Shown here piece after piece: positions 1 to 8,808 of a DNA stretch of 64,000 nucleotides. The translations under genes were made by a program, and so were the position numbers. The DNA is taken from positions 190,147-254,146 of the forward strand of contig CAWUXE010000007.1 in assembly GCA_963926475.1 (NCBI GenBank), given 5' to 3'. The stretch's first letter is position 1. Every line of letters starts with the position of its first letter. The stretch comes from UBA2040 sp002384725 (GTDB lineage Bacteria; Bacteroidota; Bacteroidia; Flavobacteriales_D; Crocinitomicaceae). Below the pieces are notes generated by a model that saw only the letters and a program-made list of their open reading frames with translations, did no database searches and was not told the origin of the DNA.

Positions 1-812
1 ATTGGATTAAAGGCATTCACCAATTTCTCCATGTATTTTTCGTAGTTTTTTGAAGCTACTAAATAACTCAAATAACGACTAATCGGAAGGTTAGTTATCG
101 CAAACAAATCATTGAATTCTATCTCAAATCCTTCACGCAGCTTGCGTTTGAATTGATTTTGCAATGAGTCTTGATCGGGTGGCAAAAATGCTCCAGATGG
201 ATTGTACACCAAGTTCAATATTAATCCAGTTCCTTCCATTCCATAACCTACAGCATTCAACATTTTCAAAGCGCGAATGCTTTTTTCGAAAACGCCTTCT
301 CCACGCTGTGCATCCGTTTTCGCAGAATTAAAATACGGCAAAGAAGAGGCAATTTCTATCTTGTGTTTCTTGAAAAAATCTGGTAAATCGTGGTGTTTTT
401 TATTGGCTACGATAATTGTCAAATTACATCGAACGATAATCTTTTTTCCTTTGGCACTCAATTGTTCCACGAACCATCGAAAATCGGGATTCATTTCTGG
501 TGCACCACCGGTCAGATCGACTGTATGACAATTCGTTTTGTCAATCGCATCCATGCAAATTTGCATGGTTTCACGGGTCATGATTTCTTTTCGGTCTGGG
601 CCAGCATCAACGTGACAATGCTCACAAACTTGATTGCACATTTTCCCGACGTTAATCTGAAAAATGTCCAAAGAGATTGTTGTTAACGGGAACAATCCAA
701 CGGTGTACATTTTATCACTAAAACGGATCAATCCAGCTTGTTCTAAAAACTGTATTTGCTTATCTGATTCAGACAAAGCATGTCCTTGTTTTAATAGAGA
801 TTTCGTAGCCAT
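1..812 (-). CDS. arsS: Radical SAM protein ArsS-like (arsenosugar biosynthesis), C-terminus cut by window edge
   Basis: The minus strand reads an open frame from an ATG at 812 to the window edge, about 270 residues. A radical SAM cluster motif CxxxCxxC is seen as CNQVCEHC (Cys59, Cys63, Cys66), followed by HVDAGP, and the SAM-binding glycine stretch is seen as LTGGAPEMN. This combination is typical of the ArsS family, which adds the 5'-deoxyadenosyl group of SAM to dimethylarsinous acid on the way to arsenosugars. The family's C-terminal domain lies outside the window. The gene starts 5 bp after the stop of the AhpD-like gene, so the two are probably co-transcribed. Function is inferred from motifs and neighbour; no arsM methyltransferase is visible in the window. 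Confidence 0.85.
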   Translation of the reverse strand, partial: MATKSLLKQGHALSESDKQIQFLEQAGLIRFSDKMYTVGLFPLTTISLDIFQINVGKMCNQVCEHCHVDAGPDRKEIMTRETMQICMDAIDKTNCHTVDLTGGAPEMNPDFRWFVEQLSAKGKKIIVRCNLTIIVANKKHHDLPDFFKKHKIEIASSLPYFNSAKTDAQRGEGVFEKSIRALKMLNAVGYGMEGTGLILNLVYNPSGAFLPPDQDSLQNQFKRKLREGFEIEFNDLFAITNLPISRYLSYLVASKNYEKYMEKLVNAFNP

Positions 813-817
813 ATTTT

Positions 818-1150
818 TTACATCGAAAGGTCTTTGTACTTATTCATCATTTGAACACTATGGACCAATGCTGCGCCACTTTTAATTGCTGCTGCCACGT
901 GCACTGCTTCCATCATTTCTTCACTATCACACCCTTTTTCCATTGCATCCTCAGTATACGCATCTATGCAATACGGACATTGAACAGTGTGCGAAACTGC
1001 CAAAGCAATTAAAGATTTCTCACGTGCAGTCAGTGCGCCTTCTTGGAAGACGGAACCATAATAATCAAAGAATTTCTTACCCAATTCAGGTTGGAATTCT
1101 GAGATTTTACCAAACTTTTTTAAATCTTCTGGGTTGTAATATGTATCCAT
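818..1150 (-). CDS. AhpD-like / carboxymuconolactone decarboxylase-family protein, arsenosugar-associated
   Basis: A 110-residue alpha-helical protein with the AhpD core: a redox CxxC seen as CPYCIDAYT after TAREKSLIALAVSHT. In alkylhydroperoxidase D the two cysteines are redox active. It lies directly upstream of, and in the same direction as, the ArsS-like gene, matching the small peroxidase-like protein often paired with arsS in bacteria. Its exact role in arsenic metabolism is not established from the sequence. Its length is normal for the single-domain family. Confidence 0.85.
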   Translation of the reverse strand: MDTYYNPEDLKKFGKISEFQPELGKKFFDYYGSVFQEGALTAREKSLIALAVSHTVQCPYCIDAYTEDAMEKGCDSEEMMEAVHVAAAIKSGAALVHSVQMMNKYKDLSM

Positions 1151-1266
1151 TTAATACTGTTTTTTTTTAATGTACGGAGTAAAATCACTTTCGGTTTTTC
1201 AATTACCGCTAAATTACAAAATCATATAGAAGGGTCAAAAACTTAGATGTATTTGAGCGTCAATCC

Positions 1267-2196
1267 TTACTTTGATCTTTTAAAAGAAACGCCCCATTTA
1301 TATTTTTTGTTGAAATAAAAGAAAAATAAGGGTTGAAAAAGGAACAAAGAAAGAAAGATTTCCCACCCTAAAACAGGTGGTGTGGTATCCATAAAAAGTG
1401 CATCCGTTTGAAAAGCTTGCCAGTTTGTTGTTAAGAAAATTGCTGCAAAAATATTGTTGGCGAAATGATACCCTAAAGTTAGTTCAAGTCCGTTATCAAA
1501 GTGAGCGATGAGCCCCAAGAAAATGCCCGTCCAGATGTAATAAACTATTGCGATTTGCCCTAGTTTATGTATTTCGGGATTCCCCATGTGCATCAAGCCG
1601 AAGAGAGAACCGCATATCGCTAGTTGCAAAATCGGGTTTCCAACGAAAGACAAACTCTTGAACAAATACGAACGAAACAGAATTTCTTCACACGCAATTT
1701 GTATTGGAATAAAAGCCAAAGCCACCGCACAAAGTCCAAAAAATGTGGTCGGATTAAAATTCCAAAGAATAAAATCAGTTTGATACATGGAATATGCGAG
1801 CGTTAAAACAGCTAAAAGAAACCAAAGAGCAAACGAACGGAAAACTCTGTTCCAGTCGAAACTAGGGCGTGTCGTAAAATAGGGCAAAGCCTTGGTTTTA
1901 TGTATCCATTTAATTGAAAAAAGAACCGCGAAAAAGGTCAGTACAAATGGAATCAATATCAAGAAAAGCAGATAATTCTTTCCTAAAAACGCCCCCAAAT
2001 TATGCATTGTTTGAAGTTGATCAAAGGAAAGCAACTCTCTATTTGCCATAACTTTCAAGGTGATGGGAACTTGCCCAATCCCTAAAAACATTGTAATAAT
2101 AAAAACCGCTGCGAACAAAAAATACTTCACTTCAAACCTTCCGTTTTCGGGTAAACGATGAAAAGTGTGCCGTTCGTTATTCCAGAAGTTTTTCAT
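1267..2196 (-). CDS. CPBP-family intramembrane metalloprotease
   Basis: A 309-residue protein with about seven to eight hydrophobic segments. The C-terminal half carries the CPBP (CAAX protease / bacteriocin-processing) signatures: EExxxR (Glu170, Glu171, Arg175 in CEEILFRSYLF), a His in FGLMHMGN (His203), and HxxxN (His244-Asn247 in LGYHFANN). These residues bind the catalytic metal in the family. It is the last gene of the minus-strand operon and its start overlaps the transporter gene by 20 bp. The substrate cannot be told from sequence; an immunity, processing or quality-control role are all possible. Confidence 0.88.
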   Translation of the reverse strand: MKNFWNNERHTFHRLPENGRFEVKYFLFAAVFIITMFLGIGQVPITLKVMANRELLSFDQLQTMHNLGAFLGKNYLLFLILIPFVLTFFAVLFSIKWIHKTKALPYFTTRPSFDWNRVFRSFALWFLLAVLTLAYSMYQTDFILWNFNPTTFFGLCAVALAFIPIQIACEEILFRSYLFKSLSFVGNPILQLAICGSLFGLMHMGNPEIHKLGQIAIVYYIWTGIFLGLIAHFDNGLELTLGYHFANNIFAAIFLTTNWQAFQTDALFMDTTPPVLGWEIFLSLFLFQPLFFFYFNKKYKWGVSFKRSK

Positions 2197-3493
2197 TTTT
2201 TGGGATAAAGAATAAGAGGATAAATCCGATTATAAAAAAGAAACCAATGGAAATGACCGAGAAGCGAATTGAACCATAGAAATACTCCATAAAACCAAAG
2301 AAAAAGGTTCCAACAACGATACCTATTTTTTCCGTCACATCATAAAAAGAGAAGTAACTTGTATGGTCTTCGGTATCCGGCAACAATTTCGAATAAGTGG
2401 ATCGTGCGACAGATTGTACGCCTCCCATTACCAATCCGACCACAGCAGCGAGTATATAGAAATCGAAAGGTTTGTATACGAAATAGTACGCACCAACGCA
2501 TACGAGTATCCAAATAAAAACGGAAATCATCAGTGTTTTAATATTTCCAATTTTCTGGGACATTTTGGACATTAGAAATGCACCAGCGGCTCCCAAAATT
2601 TGAATCAACAAAATGGCAATAATCAAACCTGATGTGTCGCCACCTTCCGGCCATTCGACTTCTTTGCTGGCGAAAATTGTAGCGAGCAACATAACCGTTT
2701 GAACCCCAGTATTGAAGAAAAAGAAGGAGTACAAATATCGTTTGAGGTCTTTGTTATGGCTGAAAGATTTCATGACTTGATACAGTTCTTTGAAACCTTT
2801 AGAAACAATTCCTTTTTCGGGTTTTCTATTGTACACGTTATTCGGTAAAACTCGATAGGTAATCTGACTGAAACCAGCCCACCAAATTCCGACGAAGATA
2901 AAACAGTATTTTGCTGGATAATCGAGTACTTGCGTCCAAACTAAGCACAATAGCAGAAGAATCATAGATCCAAAATAGCCCATTGTAAATCCTTTTGCCG
3001 AAATACGATCATGGTCTTTTAGATGCGCAATTTCTGGCAAGTAGGCATTGTAAAACACCAAACTATTCCAAAACCCAATGGAAGCGAAAAACACTGACAA
3101 CATGCTCAATTCCATATGATGGACATCAAAGAAAAAGAGACTCATGGCAGATAAGCTACCGAAATAACAGAAGAATTGGAGAAAGCGTTTTTTGTTTCCA
3201 GAGTAATCAGCTACACCCGAAAGTATGGGCGATAAAATAGCAACGACTAAAAAAGAAGCTGAGAGAACATAGGAAAACAACACTGAAGATGAAACTTGAC
3301 TTCCGAAAAATTCGACCATCACAGTTTCGTTTTCCTTTAATGCGGCTGCTCCCGTTTGTTCTAAATAATGTGCTTCAGTAACTTTATTATAAAAAATCGG
3401 GAAAATAGCAGACGATATGACAAGGTTATACACCGAATTTGCCCAATCATAAAAAACCCATCCGCGTATTACTTTCTTGTCGCCTTTTTCCAT
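2177..3493 (-). CDS. MFS transporter, UMF1/Atg22-like
   Basis: A 438-residue protein with about 12 membrane segments. The N-terminal motif RGWVFYDWANSVYN is characteristic of the UMF1 (Atg22-like) branch of the major facilitator superfamily, whose yeast member exports amino acids from the vacuole. It lies in the seven-gene minus-strand operon, 9 bp after the saccharopine-dehydrogenase-like gene. The substrate is unknown; an amino acid or organic acid would fit the neighbouring dehydrogenase, but that is inference. Confidence 0.88.
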   Translation of the reverse strand: MEKGDKKVIRGWVFYDWANSVYNLVISSAIFPIFYNKVTEAHYLEQTGAAALKENETVMVEFFGSQVSSSVLFSYVLSASFLVVAILSPILSGVADYSGNKKRFLQFFCYFGSLSAMSLFFFDVHHMELSMLSVFFASIGFWNSLVFYNAYLPEIAHLKDHDRISAKGFTMGYFGSMILLLLCLVWTQVLDYPAKYCFIFVGIWWAGFSQITYRVLPNNVYNRKPEKGIVSKGFKELYQVMKSFSHNKDLKRYLYSFFFFNTGVQTVMLLATIFASKEVEWPEGGDTSGLIIAILLIQILGAAGAFLMSKMSQKIGNIKTLMISVFIWILVCVGAYYFVYKPFDFYILAAVVGLVMGGVQSVARSTYSKLLPDTEDHTSYFSFYDVTEKIGIVVGTFFFGFMEYFYGSIRFSVISIGFFFIIGFILLFFIPKNEKLLE

Positions 3494-3502
3494 ATGAAAT
3501 GA

Positions 3503-4723
3503 TTATCCTTTGTTTAAGAATTCTTGAAGATAAGAAAAAGGTTCGTTTAGCTTCCCACTTAACGTGGTTTCACTGGCAGTGTAAATCCTTCCTTCTGGAT
3601 CACCATTTAAAAGATGCGGAATGACATTGCTAATCAACTGTTTCCCAAAGTCTTCGGATGCTTCTTTCGGTAATTCACATGGTAAATTATCGACAGCCAT
3701 CACCACCAAATTCCCCTCGATTTGCCAATCGGCTTCGCTTTGTGTATCTCTGTTGTATCCGTACAAAGGATCAGCAATGGTGCTTGGTCGCAAGGTAGAG
3801 GCAATAGGATCTGCTATATCACATGAAATGTCAGCGATAACTTTCAAGTTTTTAGAATTTTGAATATCGGCGTGAGTTAATAATTTAGGTGCTTCATTGT
3901 CCCAAAAATGACAAGCCATGTACATATCGGCATGCTCGACATACTTGTTCAGGGTTGAGATATGTCCTTCTGGATTCTCATAGAATTCCTCCACAACAAT
4001 TTCTCCATCCGATTCATGCTGGTAGTAATCTTCCTTATCCAAGTGAGTGAAAACGGCTTCATCAAAACTTTGTGAAATAAATTCTGCCGGGCTCACCTCT
4101 TTGATTGGCAGCAATTCTAATATTTCACGAGCGCCATAACCCACTTTTCCGAATCCGGTGAGAACAAGTTTGAAATTACTGTCCAATTTGACTTGCTTCA
4201 ATTGTTCCTCCATTTCTAAACGGTCGAAACATTCATTAACTCGCTTTAAATCGAACGTTTTATTCTTTTTTCCAAGCGCATAAAACGCATTATATGAACC
4301 CACAACTCCAGCAAAACGTCCGAAACCAGTTACTCGTCTACCTTCTTTGTTGGTCAATAATTCGTAATCAATCAATTGGATTTTTTTCTCTAAAATTGCC
4401 TTCAACAAACCTCTATTATAAGCTTGTTCTTTGCTCGTATGCGAAAAGAAAAGGAACTTCTTATTGGGGATTAAATCGCTGATGTTCACTTCTTTCACAC
4501 CCATAATGATGTCACAACCACTCAAATCTTCTTGAAGTGTAATTCCTGCTTCGATGTACATTTCATCAGGGAAAGAGCGAACAGAACTTGGTTGCACCAC
4601 CAATTCGACGTTACTAAAATTCTTCAGAATCTGAGCACATTGCCCAGGTGTGAAAGGTACGCGTTTATCTGGTGGAACTTTACCTTCTCGGAGTATTCCA
4701 AATTTAATTTTGTCTATGCTCAT
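3503..4723 (-). CDS. Saccharopine dehydrogenase-like NAD(P)-dependent oxidoreductase
   Basis: A 406-residue enzyme with the AlaDH/PNT-type N-terminal domain (LREGKVPPDKRVPFTP, residues 11-26) and a Rossmann glycine loop LTGFGKVGYGA at about 188-198. Lys77 (GVKEV) and His95 (FFSHTSKEQ) fall where the yeast lysine-forming saccharopine dehydrogenase has its acid-base pair. A later stretch, SCDIADPIASTLRPSTIADPLYGYN, also resembles LYS1-type enzymes. The family reversibly converts saccharopine to lysine plus 2-oxoglutarate. No partner saccharopine enzyme is in the window, so the substrate may differ. Its start overlaps the stop of the HAD phosphatase gene by 1 bp. Confidence 0.8.
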   Translation of the reverse strand: MSIDKIKFGILREGKVPPDKRVPFTPGQCAQILKNFSNVELVVQPSSVRSFPDEMYIEAGITLQEDLSGCDIIMGVKEVNISDLIPNKKFLFFSHTSKEQAYNRGLLKAILEKKIQLIDYELLTNKEGRRVTGFGRFAGVVGSYNAFYALGKKNKTFDLKRVNECFDRLEMEEQLKQVKLDSNFKLVLTGFGKVGYGAREILELLPIKEVSPAEFISQSFDEAVFTHLDKEDYYQHESDGEIVVEEFYENPEGHISTLNKYVEHADMYMACHFWDNEAPKLLTHADIQNSKNLKVIADISCDIADPIASTLRPSTIADPLYGYNRDTQSEADWQIEGNLVVMAVDNLPCELPKEASEDFGKQLISNVIPHLLNGDPEGRIYTASETTLSGKLNEPFSYLQEFLNKG

Positions 4724-5403
4724 TATTCAATTGGTTCGTCCAGAAGCCATTCATCGATAAATTCACGAACGCAACCTTCTCCTCCTTTTTTTGTCAATAC
4801 TATATCTACATTAGATTTTATCACCTTCACCGCGTCAGCGGGACAAGCAGAAAATCCAATGTTTTGAATTACTTGTAAATCGTTTATATCATCACCAATC
4901 ATGGCAACATTACCCAAGTCTATTTCTAGACTTTCACAAAATTCTTTGAGAACGCCCATTTTCTCGTCACGGCCCAAATAAAAATTTTGTATGCCCAGCA
5001 ATTCCGCTCTCGCTTTAACTGCTTCACCTTTGAATCCTGATGAAATGATGCCGACTTGAAAATTTAATTTCTTCGTTAAATGAAGAATGGCCATTCCGTC
5101 TTTGGTGTTGTACTTTTTGAATTGATCACCTTTTTCACTGGCATACATTCCGCCGTCGGTCAAGACTCCATCCACGTCTAGAATCAATAATTTGATTTTT
5201 TCCAACTTTGTTTTCCAAATGTGCGGACGATACAAGGTTTTAAAAAGCAAACTGTACAAATCAATTTCGTACTCTTCGGTAATTGCAGTGAGGTCGTAAA
5301 TCGTCAATTCATGCGGTTCTTCGACATTCATGTCCGACAAAAAAGCTTGGTAATCCAAACCGTAATGGTCGCAAAGTCCTCTGAGATTCGATTCTAACAG
5401 CAT
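4723..5403 (-). CDS. KdsC-like HAD phosphatase with extra N-terminal domain
   Basis: Residues 68-226 form a HAD subclass C0 phosphatase of the KdsC/YrbI type: LLILDVDGVLTDGG with nucleophile Asp76 and acid Asp78, ISSGF (motif II), and GDDIND (metal-binding motif). KdsC removes the phosphate from KDO-8-phosphate. This protein has about 65 additional N-terminal residues rich in acidic and aromatic positions that look like a small helical, possibly HTH-like, domain not present in E. coli KdsC. It lies 3 bp downstream of the DAHP-synthase gene, which suggests a phosphorylated 3-deoxy-ulosonate as substrate. That assignment is inference; KDO-8-P phosphatase itself remains possible. Confidence 0.8.
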   Translation of the reverse strand: MLLESNLRGLCDHYGLDYQAFLSDMNVEEPHELTIYDLTAITEEYEIDLYSLLFKTLYRPHIWKTKLEKIKLLILDVDGVLTDGGMYASEKGDQFKKYNTKDGMAILHLTKKLNFQVGIISSGFKGEAVKARAELLGIQNFYLGRDEKMGVLKEFCESLEIDLGNVAMIGDDINDLQVIQNIGFSACPADAVKVIKSNVDIVLTKKGGEGCVREFIDEWLLDEPIE

Positions 5404-5406
5404 TCT

Positions 5407-6405
5407 TTATACTATTTTCATTCCAATGGCCTGAGCGATTGGATTTAGAGTTTTCACCAAATTACGAAATTCGTCATGATTGAGCTGTTGTGCAGCATCA
5501 GATTTAGCAATTTTCGGGTTGGGATGAACTTCAATAATCAATCCATCAATACCCATTGCTGTGCAAGCTCTTGTCAGATCAGCAATACCATAAGCGTATC
5601 CCATGGCGTGACTCGGATCCAAAACGATAGGCAAATTGCAATACTCTTTCAACCAAGCTACACCACATAAATCCAACGTGAATCGGGTGCCCGTTTCAAA
5701 AGTTCTGATTCCTCTTTCGCAAAAAATAACATTCTCATTTCCACCGCTCAAAACAAACTCGGCTGCTTGAGCAAATTCTTGTAAAGTGGAACCAAATCCT
5801 CGTTTAATAAGTACAGGCTTTTGGGTTTTTGCACAAGCACGAAGAATACCTTGGTCGTACATTGCTTTTGCGCCAACTTGAATAACATCTGAATATTCAA
5901 TAACTTCTTGAATATGGGATGCGTCACGAACCTCAGTAATGACATTCAATCCATGTTTTTCGCGCATTTTCGCAAGCAACTTCAATCCTTCCAATCCTAA
6001 TCCTTGGAAACTGTATGGACTCGTTCTCGGTTTATAACAACCCCCACGAAGCGTGCCCAAATTCAATTCTTTCAGCAATTCAGATGAAGATTCAATTTGT
6101 TCTTCCGACTCTACAGAACATGGTCCGCCGATAAGAACGGTTTTTCCAGTACTACCACCGATTACAGTATTTCCAATTCGAACTTCACGCGTTTCTTTTC
6201 GATATTCTCTCGAAGCTAGCTGCATGTCATTTTTCATTGGGAAAAATTCGGTAACAAATTCTTCAATTCCGTTGGGCAGTTCTTTCACTGACGAAGCCGT
6301 AATCAGAACGTGTTTGTCTGCTTTTTTATAATAAATGGCTTTGCAGTCTGCCGCGATAGCTTTCGCTTTTTGGTCGTCAACTGTATTAGCAAGATGTATT
6401 ATCAT
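5407..6405 (-). CDS. aroF: 3-deoxy-7-phosphoheptulonate (DAHP) synthase, type I-beta
   Basis: A 332-residue protein. Residues 1 to about 90 form a small N-terminal ferredoxin/ACT-like domain, and the rest is a TIM barrel with GGPCSVES (Cys96), KPRTSPYSFQGLG (125-137), QVGAKAM, LIKRGFGS, CERGIRTFE and IVLDPSHAMG. These are the DAHP synthase I-beta motifs rather than those of KdsA. The enzyme condenses PEP and erythrose 4-phosphate, the first shikimate-pathway step. The N-terminal domain usually confers feedback control. It overlaps the epimerase-CBS gene by 4 bp and precedes a KdsC-like phosphatase by 3 bp. No other shikimate genes are in the window. Confidence 0.88.
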   Translation of the reverse strand: MIIHLANTVDDQKAKAIAADCKAIYYKKADKHVLITASSVKELPNGIEEFVTEFFPMKNDMQLASREYRKETREVRIGNTVIGGSTGKTVLIGGPCSVESEEQIESSSELLKELNLGTLRGGCYKPRTSPYSFQGLGLEGLKLLAKMREKHGLNVITEVRDASHIQEVIEYSDVIQVGAKAMYDQGILRACAKTQKPVLIKRGFGSTLQEFAQAAEFVLSGGNENVIFCERGIRTFETGTRFTLDLCGVAWLKEYCNLPIVLDPSHAMGYAYGIADLTRACTAMGIDGLIIEVHPNPKIAKSDAAQQLNHDEFRNLVKTLNPIAQAIGMKIV

Positions 6406-7406
6406 AATTCTCCTTTGATAAGGTTTACAAAAGTAACGATTCCTTTCGCACGATTTTCATTGTCGATGATTGGCAAATAACTAATTGGGAAAGTGCAATT
6501 GCGGATTGCTTTCATCAATTCACCCACTGTTCTTTTCTCTTTCAAAGAAAACGGACTGGTGTTCATCAATGATTCGGCTTTCATTCCGTTCAAATCGCTC
6601 ATGTTGCGCAACATTCCTTTTCGAATATCGGCGTTGGAAATCATTCCTCTTAAGGCATCTCCTTCGCCGACAATAAGACAAAAACCTAGATTTCCCTCTT
6701 CGATAGTCTTTAACACTTTCTCCAAATTCATTTCTGAAAACTTCACCACTGGCGATTCAGATAAAGGAATCATGAAATCTTTGATAAGAATACTGGATTC
6801 CATATCGCGTTTCGTTAAATCCATTAGCGCATGTCCAATGCTCGGTGCGTTGAATAAATACGAACCAGAAACGGATGAAGAAACACCCATGTTCCTTAGA
6901 ACGAAGCTTACTTCACCGTTCACGCCCCCATCGACATGGATAGACTTGTTCGGAAATTTCTTTCTGAAATGTCTAATTTTGGCAAAATTCAAGGCATCAA
7001 AAATGCCTCCACTTTGTCCTGGAATTGTTGCCATAATGAGGATGAAATCCCAATCAGAATATTTATCGAAAACCTCAACTGAAGTTGGCGTAATAACGGC
7101 AAGTCCTTTCTTTCCTGGAATATCATTTGGCAATTTGAATCCTTCCGAAAGGTTCTCGTATTGAAAAGTCACATATTCAACAGGCACTTGTCGAAGTGGT
7201 TCAAAATACTTTTCAGGTGTATCGGTAATGATATGCAAGTCGATTGGTGCATCCGTCCAATTTCGGATTTCTTTGATATCGTCGAATACTTTCAAGTCAT
7301 CGTTGCAATCTACGTGAAGCAAATCCACCTTGTGTTGCACCAAATCGTCGATGGTTTCCTTCAGCGGGCGAACCTTATCGGAATAAATGGAACCTGAAAT
7401 CTTCAT
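6402..7406 (-). CDS. Ribulose-phosphate-3-epimerase-like protein fused to a CBS domain pair
   Basis: A 334-residue two-part protein. Residues 1 to about 200 match the ribulose-phosphate 3-epimerase barrel: LLHVDCND (His31, Asp33), IDLHII (His58), ILIMATIPGQSGGIF and IHVDGGVN (Asp159) correspond to the four metal ligands and the phosphate loop. Residues from about 205 to 334 form two CBS repeats ending in the ISYLPIIDNENRAKGIVTFVN region; such pairs often bind adenosine nucleotides and regulate enzymes. Typical Rpe is about 220 residues and lacks CBS domains. It overlaps the DAHP-synthase gene by 4 bp. Epimerase activity is likely because the ligands are present; the sugar phosphate used is unknown. 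Confidence 0.78.
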   Translation of the reverse strand: MKISGSIYSDKVRPLKETIDDLVQHKVDLLHVDCNDDLKVFDDIKEIRNWTDAPIDLHIITDTPEKYFEPLRQVPVEYVTFQYENLSEGFKLPNDIPGKKGLAVITPTSVEVFDKYSDWDFILIMATIPGQSGGIFDALNFAKIRHFRKKFPNKSIHVDGGVNGEVSFVLRNMGVSSSVSGSYLFNAPSIGHALMDLTKRDMESSILIKDFMIPLSESPVVKFSEMNLEKVLKTIEEGNLGFCLIVGEGDALRGMISNADIRKGMLRNMSDLNGMKAESLMNTSPFSLKEKRTVGELMKAIRNCTFPISYLPIIDNENRAKGIVTFVNLIKGEL

Positions 7407-7409
7407 AGT

Positions 7410-7802
7410 TTAATTGATGTTGAATATGGTTTCAAAATTATTTTTAGCAATCACAATCTCTAAACGCTTGGGTTGGACACGAGATTGTATGCTGTCTTGC
7501 AATTGTTTTAATAAAGCTCTTTCGTCGAATGAAAAAGTAGTTGCGTCGAATTTTTCTGTTGGAATGATTTTTAAGATCAGGACTCCGTTCTGTTCATCGA
7601 GTTGAATGGATTGTTTCTTACTTGCCAACAAATCATGCTCTTTCCAATAAACGGCGATATTTCTGGCGAACTCTTCATTTTCTATTTGGGTGTAAAAGAC
7701 ATCCAATTCATCGGATTCTAATTTGTTTCCGTAATCATTTCCGCAGGAAACAAACAGGAATAAAAGAAAGCTAAAACACGAATAGAATGCTGTTTTCGTC
7801 AT
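7410..7802 (-). CDS. Small putative lipoprotein
   Basis: About 130 residues. An ATG at 7802 is preferred over the upstream one at 7829 because it starts directly with the signal peptide MTKTAFYSCFSFLLFLFVSC, ending in a lipobox-like FVSC. The mature part is polar with no recognised domain. It is the first gene of the minus-strand operon, 3 bp before the epimerase-CBS gene. Its position suggests co-expression, but no function can be given. Confidence 0.65.
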   Translation of the reverse strand: MTKTAFYSCFSFLLFLFVSCGNDYGNKLESDELDVFYTQIENEEFARNIAVYWKEHDLLASKKQSIQLDEQNGVLILKIIPTEKFDATTFSFDERALLKQLQDSIQSRVQPKRLEIVIAKNNFETIFNIN

Positions 7803-7992
7803 TGGCTCAAAGATACAAATGAAAGTCAAAAGAAAATGAATTTGATGGGAAAGATTGGAGTGGTTTTAAACAACTTTGGGATGTAGTTTGAATGAAAAAG
7901 TTAAATTTTCTTGAATTTGTTAAAAATGCGGACTAAAAACAGCGAATTTTGGTCCTGACTTCTTATTTAAAATTTAAAACTAAATTGGTGGT

Positions 7993-8808
7993 ATGAAAAA
8001 TCAATCTTTCATCGGCGCTAAGCAAAAAGCAAGTCTCATTGACCTGAACATTCCAAGTAATTTCTCAGGCAAACTCATCGTATTCATCCACGGATACATG
8101 GGATTTAAAGATTGGGGATGCTGGTATTTAGTAGAAGACTATTTCACCGAGCTTGGGTTTGGATTTTGTAAATACAATGTTTCACACAACGGTTGCTCAA
8201 CTGAAGATTCGCTAAATTTTGTCGACCTAGAAGCTTTCGCTGAAAACAACTACACAAAAGAGTGCGAAGATTTTCAAGCTGTACTTTCCTTTATCGGAGA
8301 ACAGAACAAACCTTTCCCTGAGATTTATGTCATCGGACACTCGCGCGGGGGTGGAATTGCGCTTCTTCAATCGAAAGATGAAATAATCAAAAAAGTAGCA
8401 ACATGGGCGACGATTTCTGATATTGGGTCCCGTTTTCCGAATGGTGAAGCATTGACCGAATGGAAAGAAAAAGGATACTATTCGCGTTTGAATGGTCGAA
8501 CGAATCAAAAAATGCGGCATAATTATTCCCAATACATCGATTTTCTGGTCAACAGAAACAACCTCGATATCCGACAAGCTGCAACCGAAAACACAAAACC
8601 GCTTTTACTCATTCATGGCGATGCGGACACTTCGGTAGATATTCGCGAAGGAAAAGAATTGGCGGAATGGTCGGGAAAGGAATTACACATTATTGAAGGA
8701 GCCGCACATACATTTGGGAGCTCGCATCCGTGGGAAAAAGAAGCCTTGCCTGATGAGTTAAGATTGGTTTGTCAACTTACCGCTAAATTCTTTTTGGAAA
8801 GAAACTAA
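7993..8808 (+). CDS. Alpha/beta hydrolase
   Basis: A 271-residue alpha/beta-hydrolase fold. It shows an oxyanion-region HG (FIHGYMGFKDWG), a nucleophile elbow GHSRGG (Ser117), an acid loop LLIHGDADTSV (Asp210 or Asp212) and a C-terminal GAAHTFG (His239). No signal peptide is seen, so it is probably cytoplasmic. It is a single plus-strand gene whose 3' end overlaps the convergent PEP-synthase-like gene by 4 bp. The family covers esterases, lipases and peptidases; the substrate is not evident. Confidence 0.88.
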   Translation: MKNQSFIGAKQKASLIDLNIPSNFSGKLIVFIHGYMGFKDWGCWYLVEDYFTELGFGFCKYNVSHNGCSTEDSLNFVDLEAFAENNYTKECEDFQAVLSFIGEQNKPFPEIYVIGHSRGGGIALLQSKDEIIKKVATWATISDIGSRFPNGEALTEWKEKGYYSRLNGRTNQKMRHNYSQYIDFLVNRNNLDIRQAATENTKPLLLIHGDADTSVDIREGKELAEWSGKELHIIEGAAHTFGSSHPWEKEALPDELRLVCQLTAKFFLERN

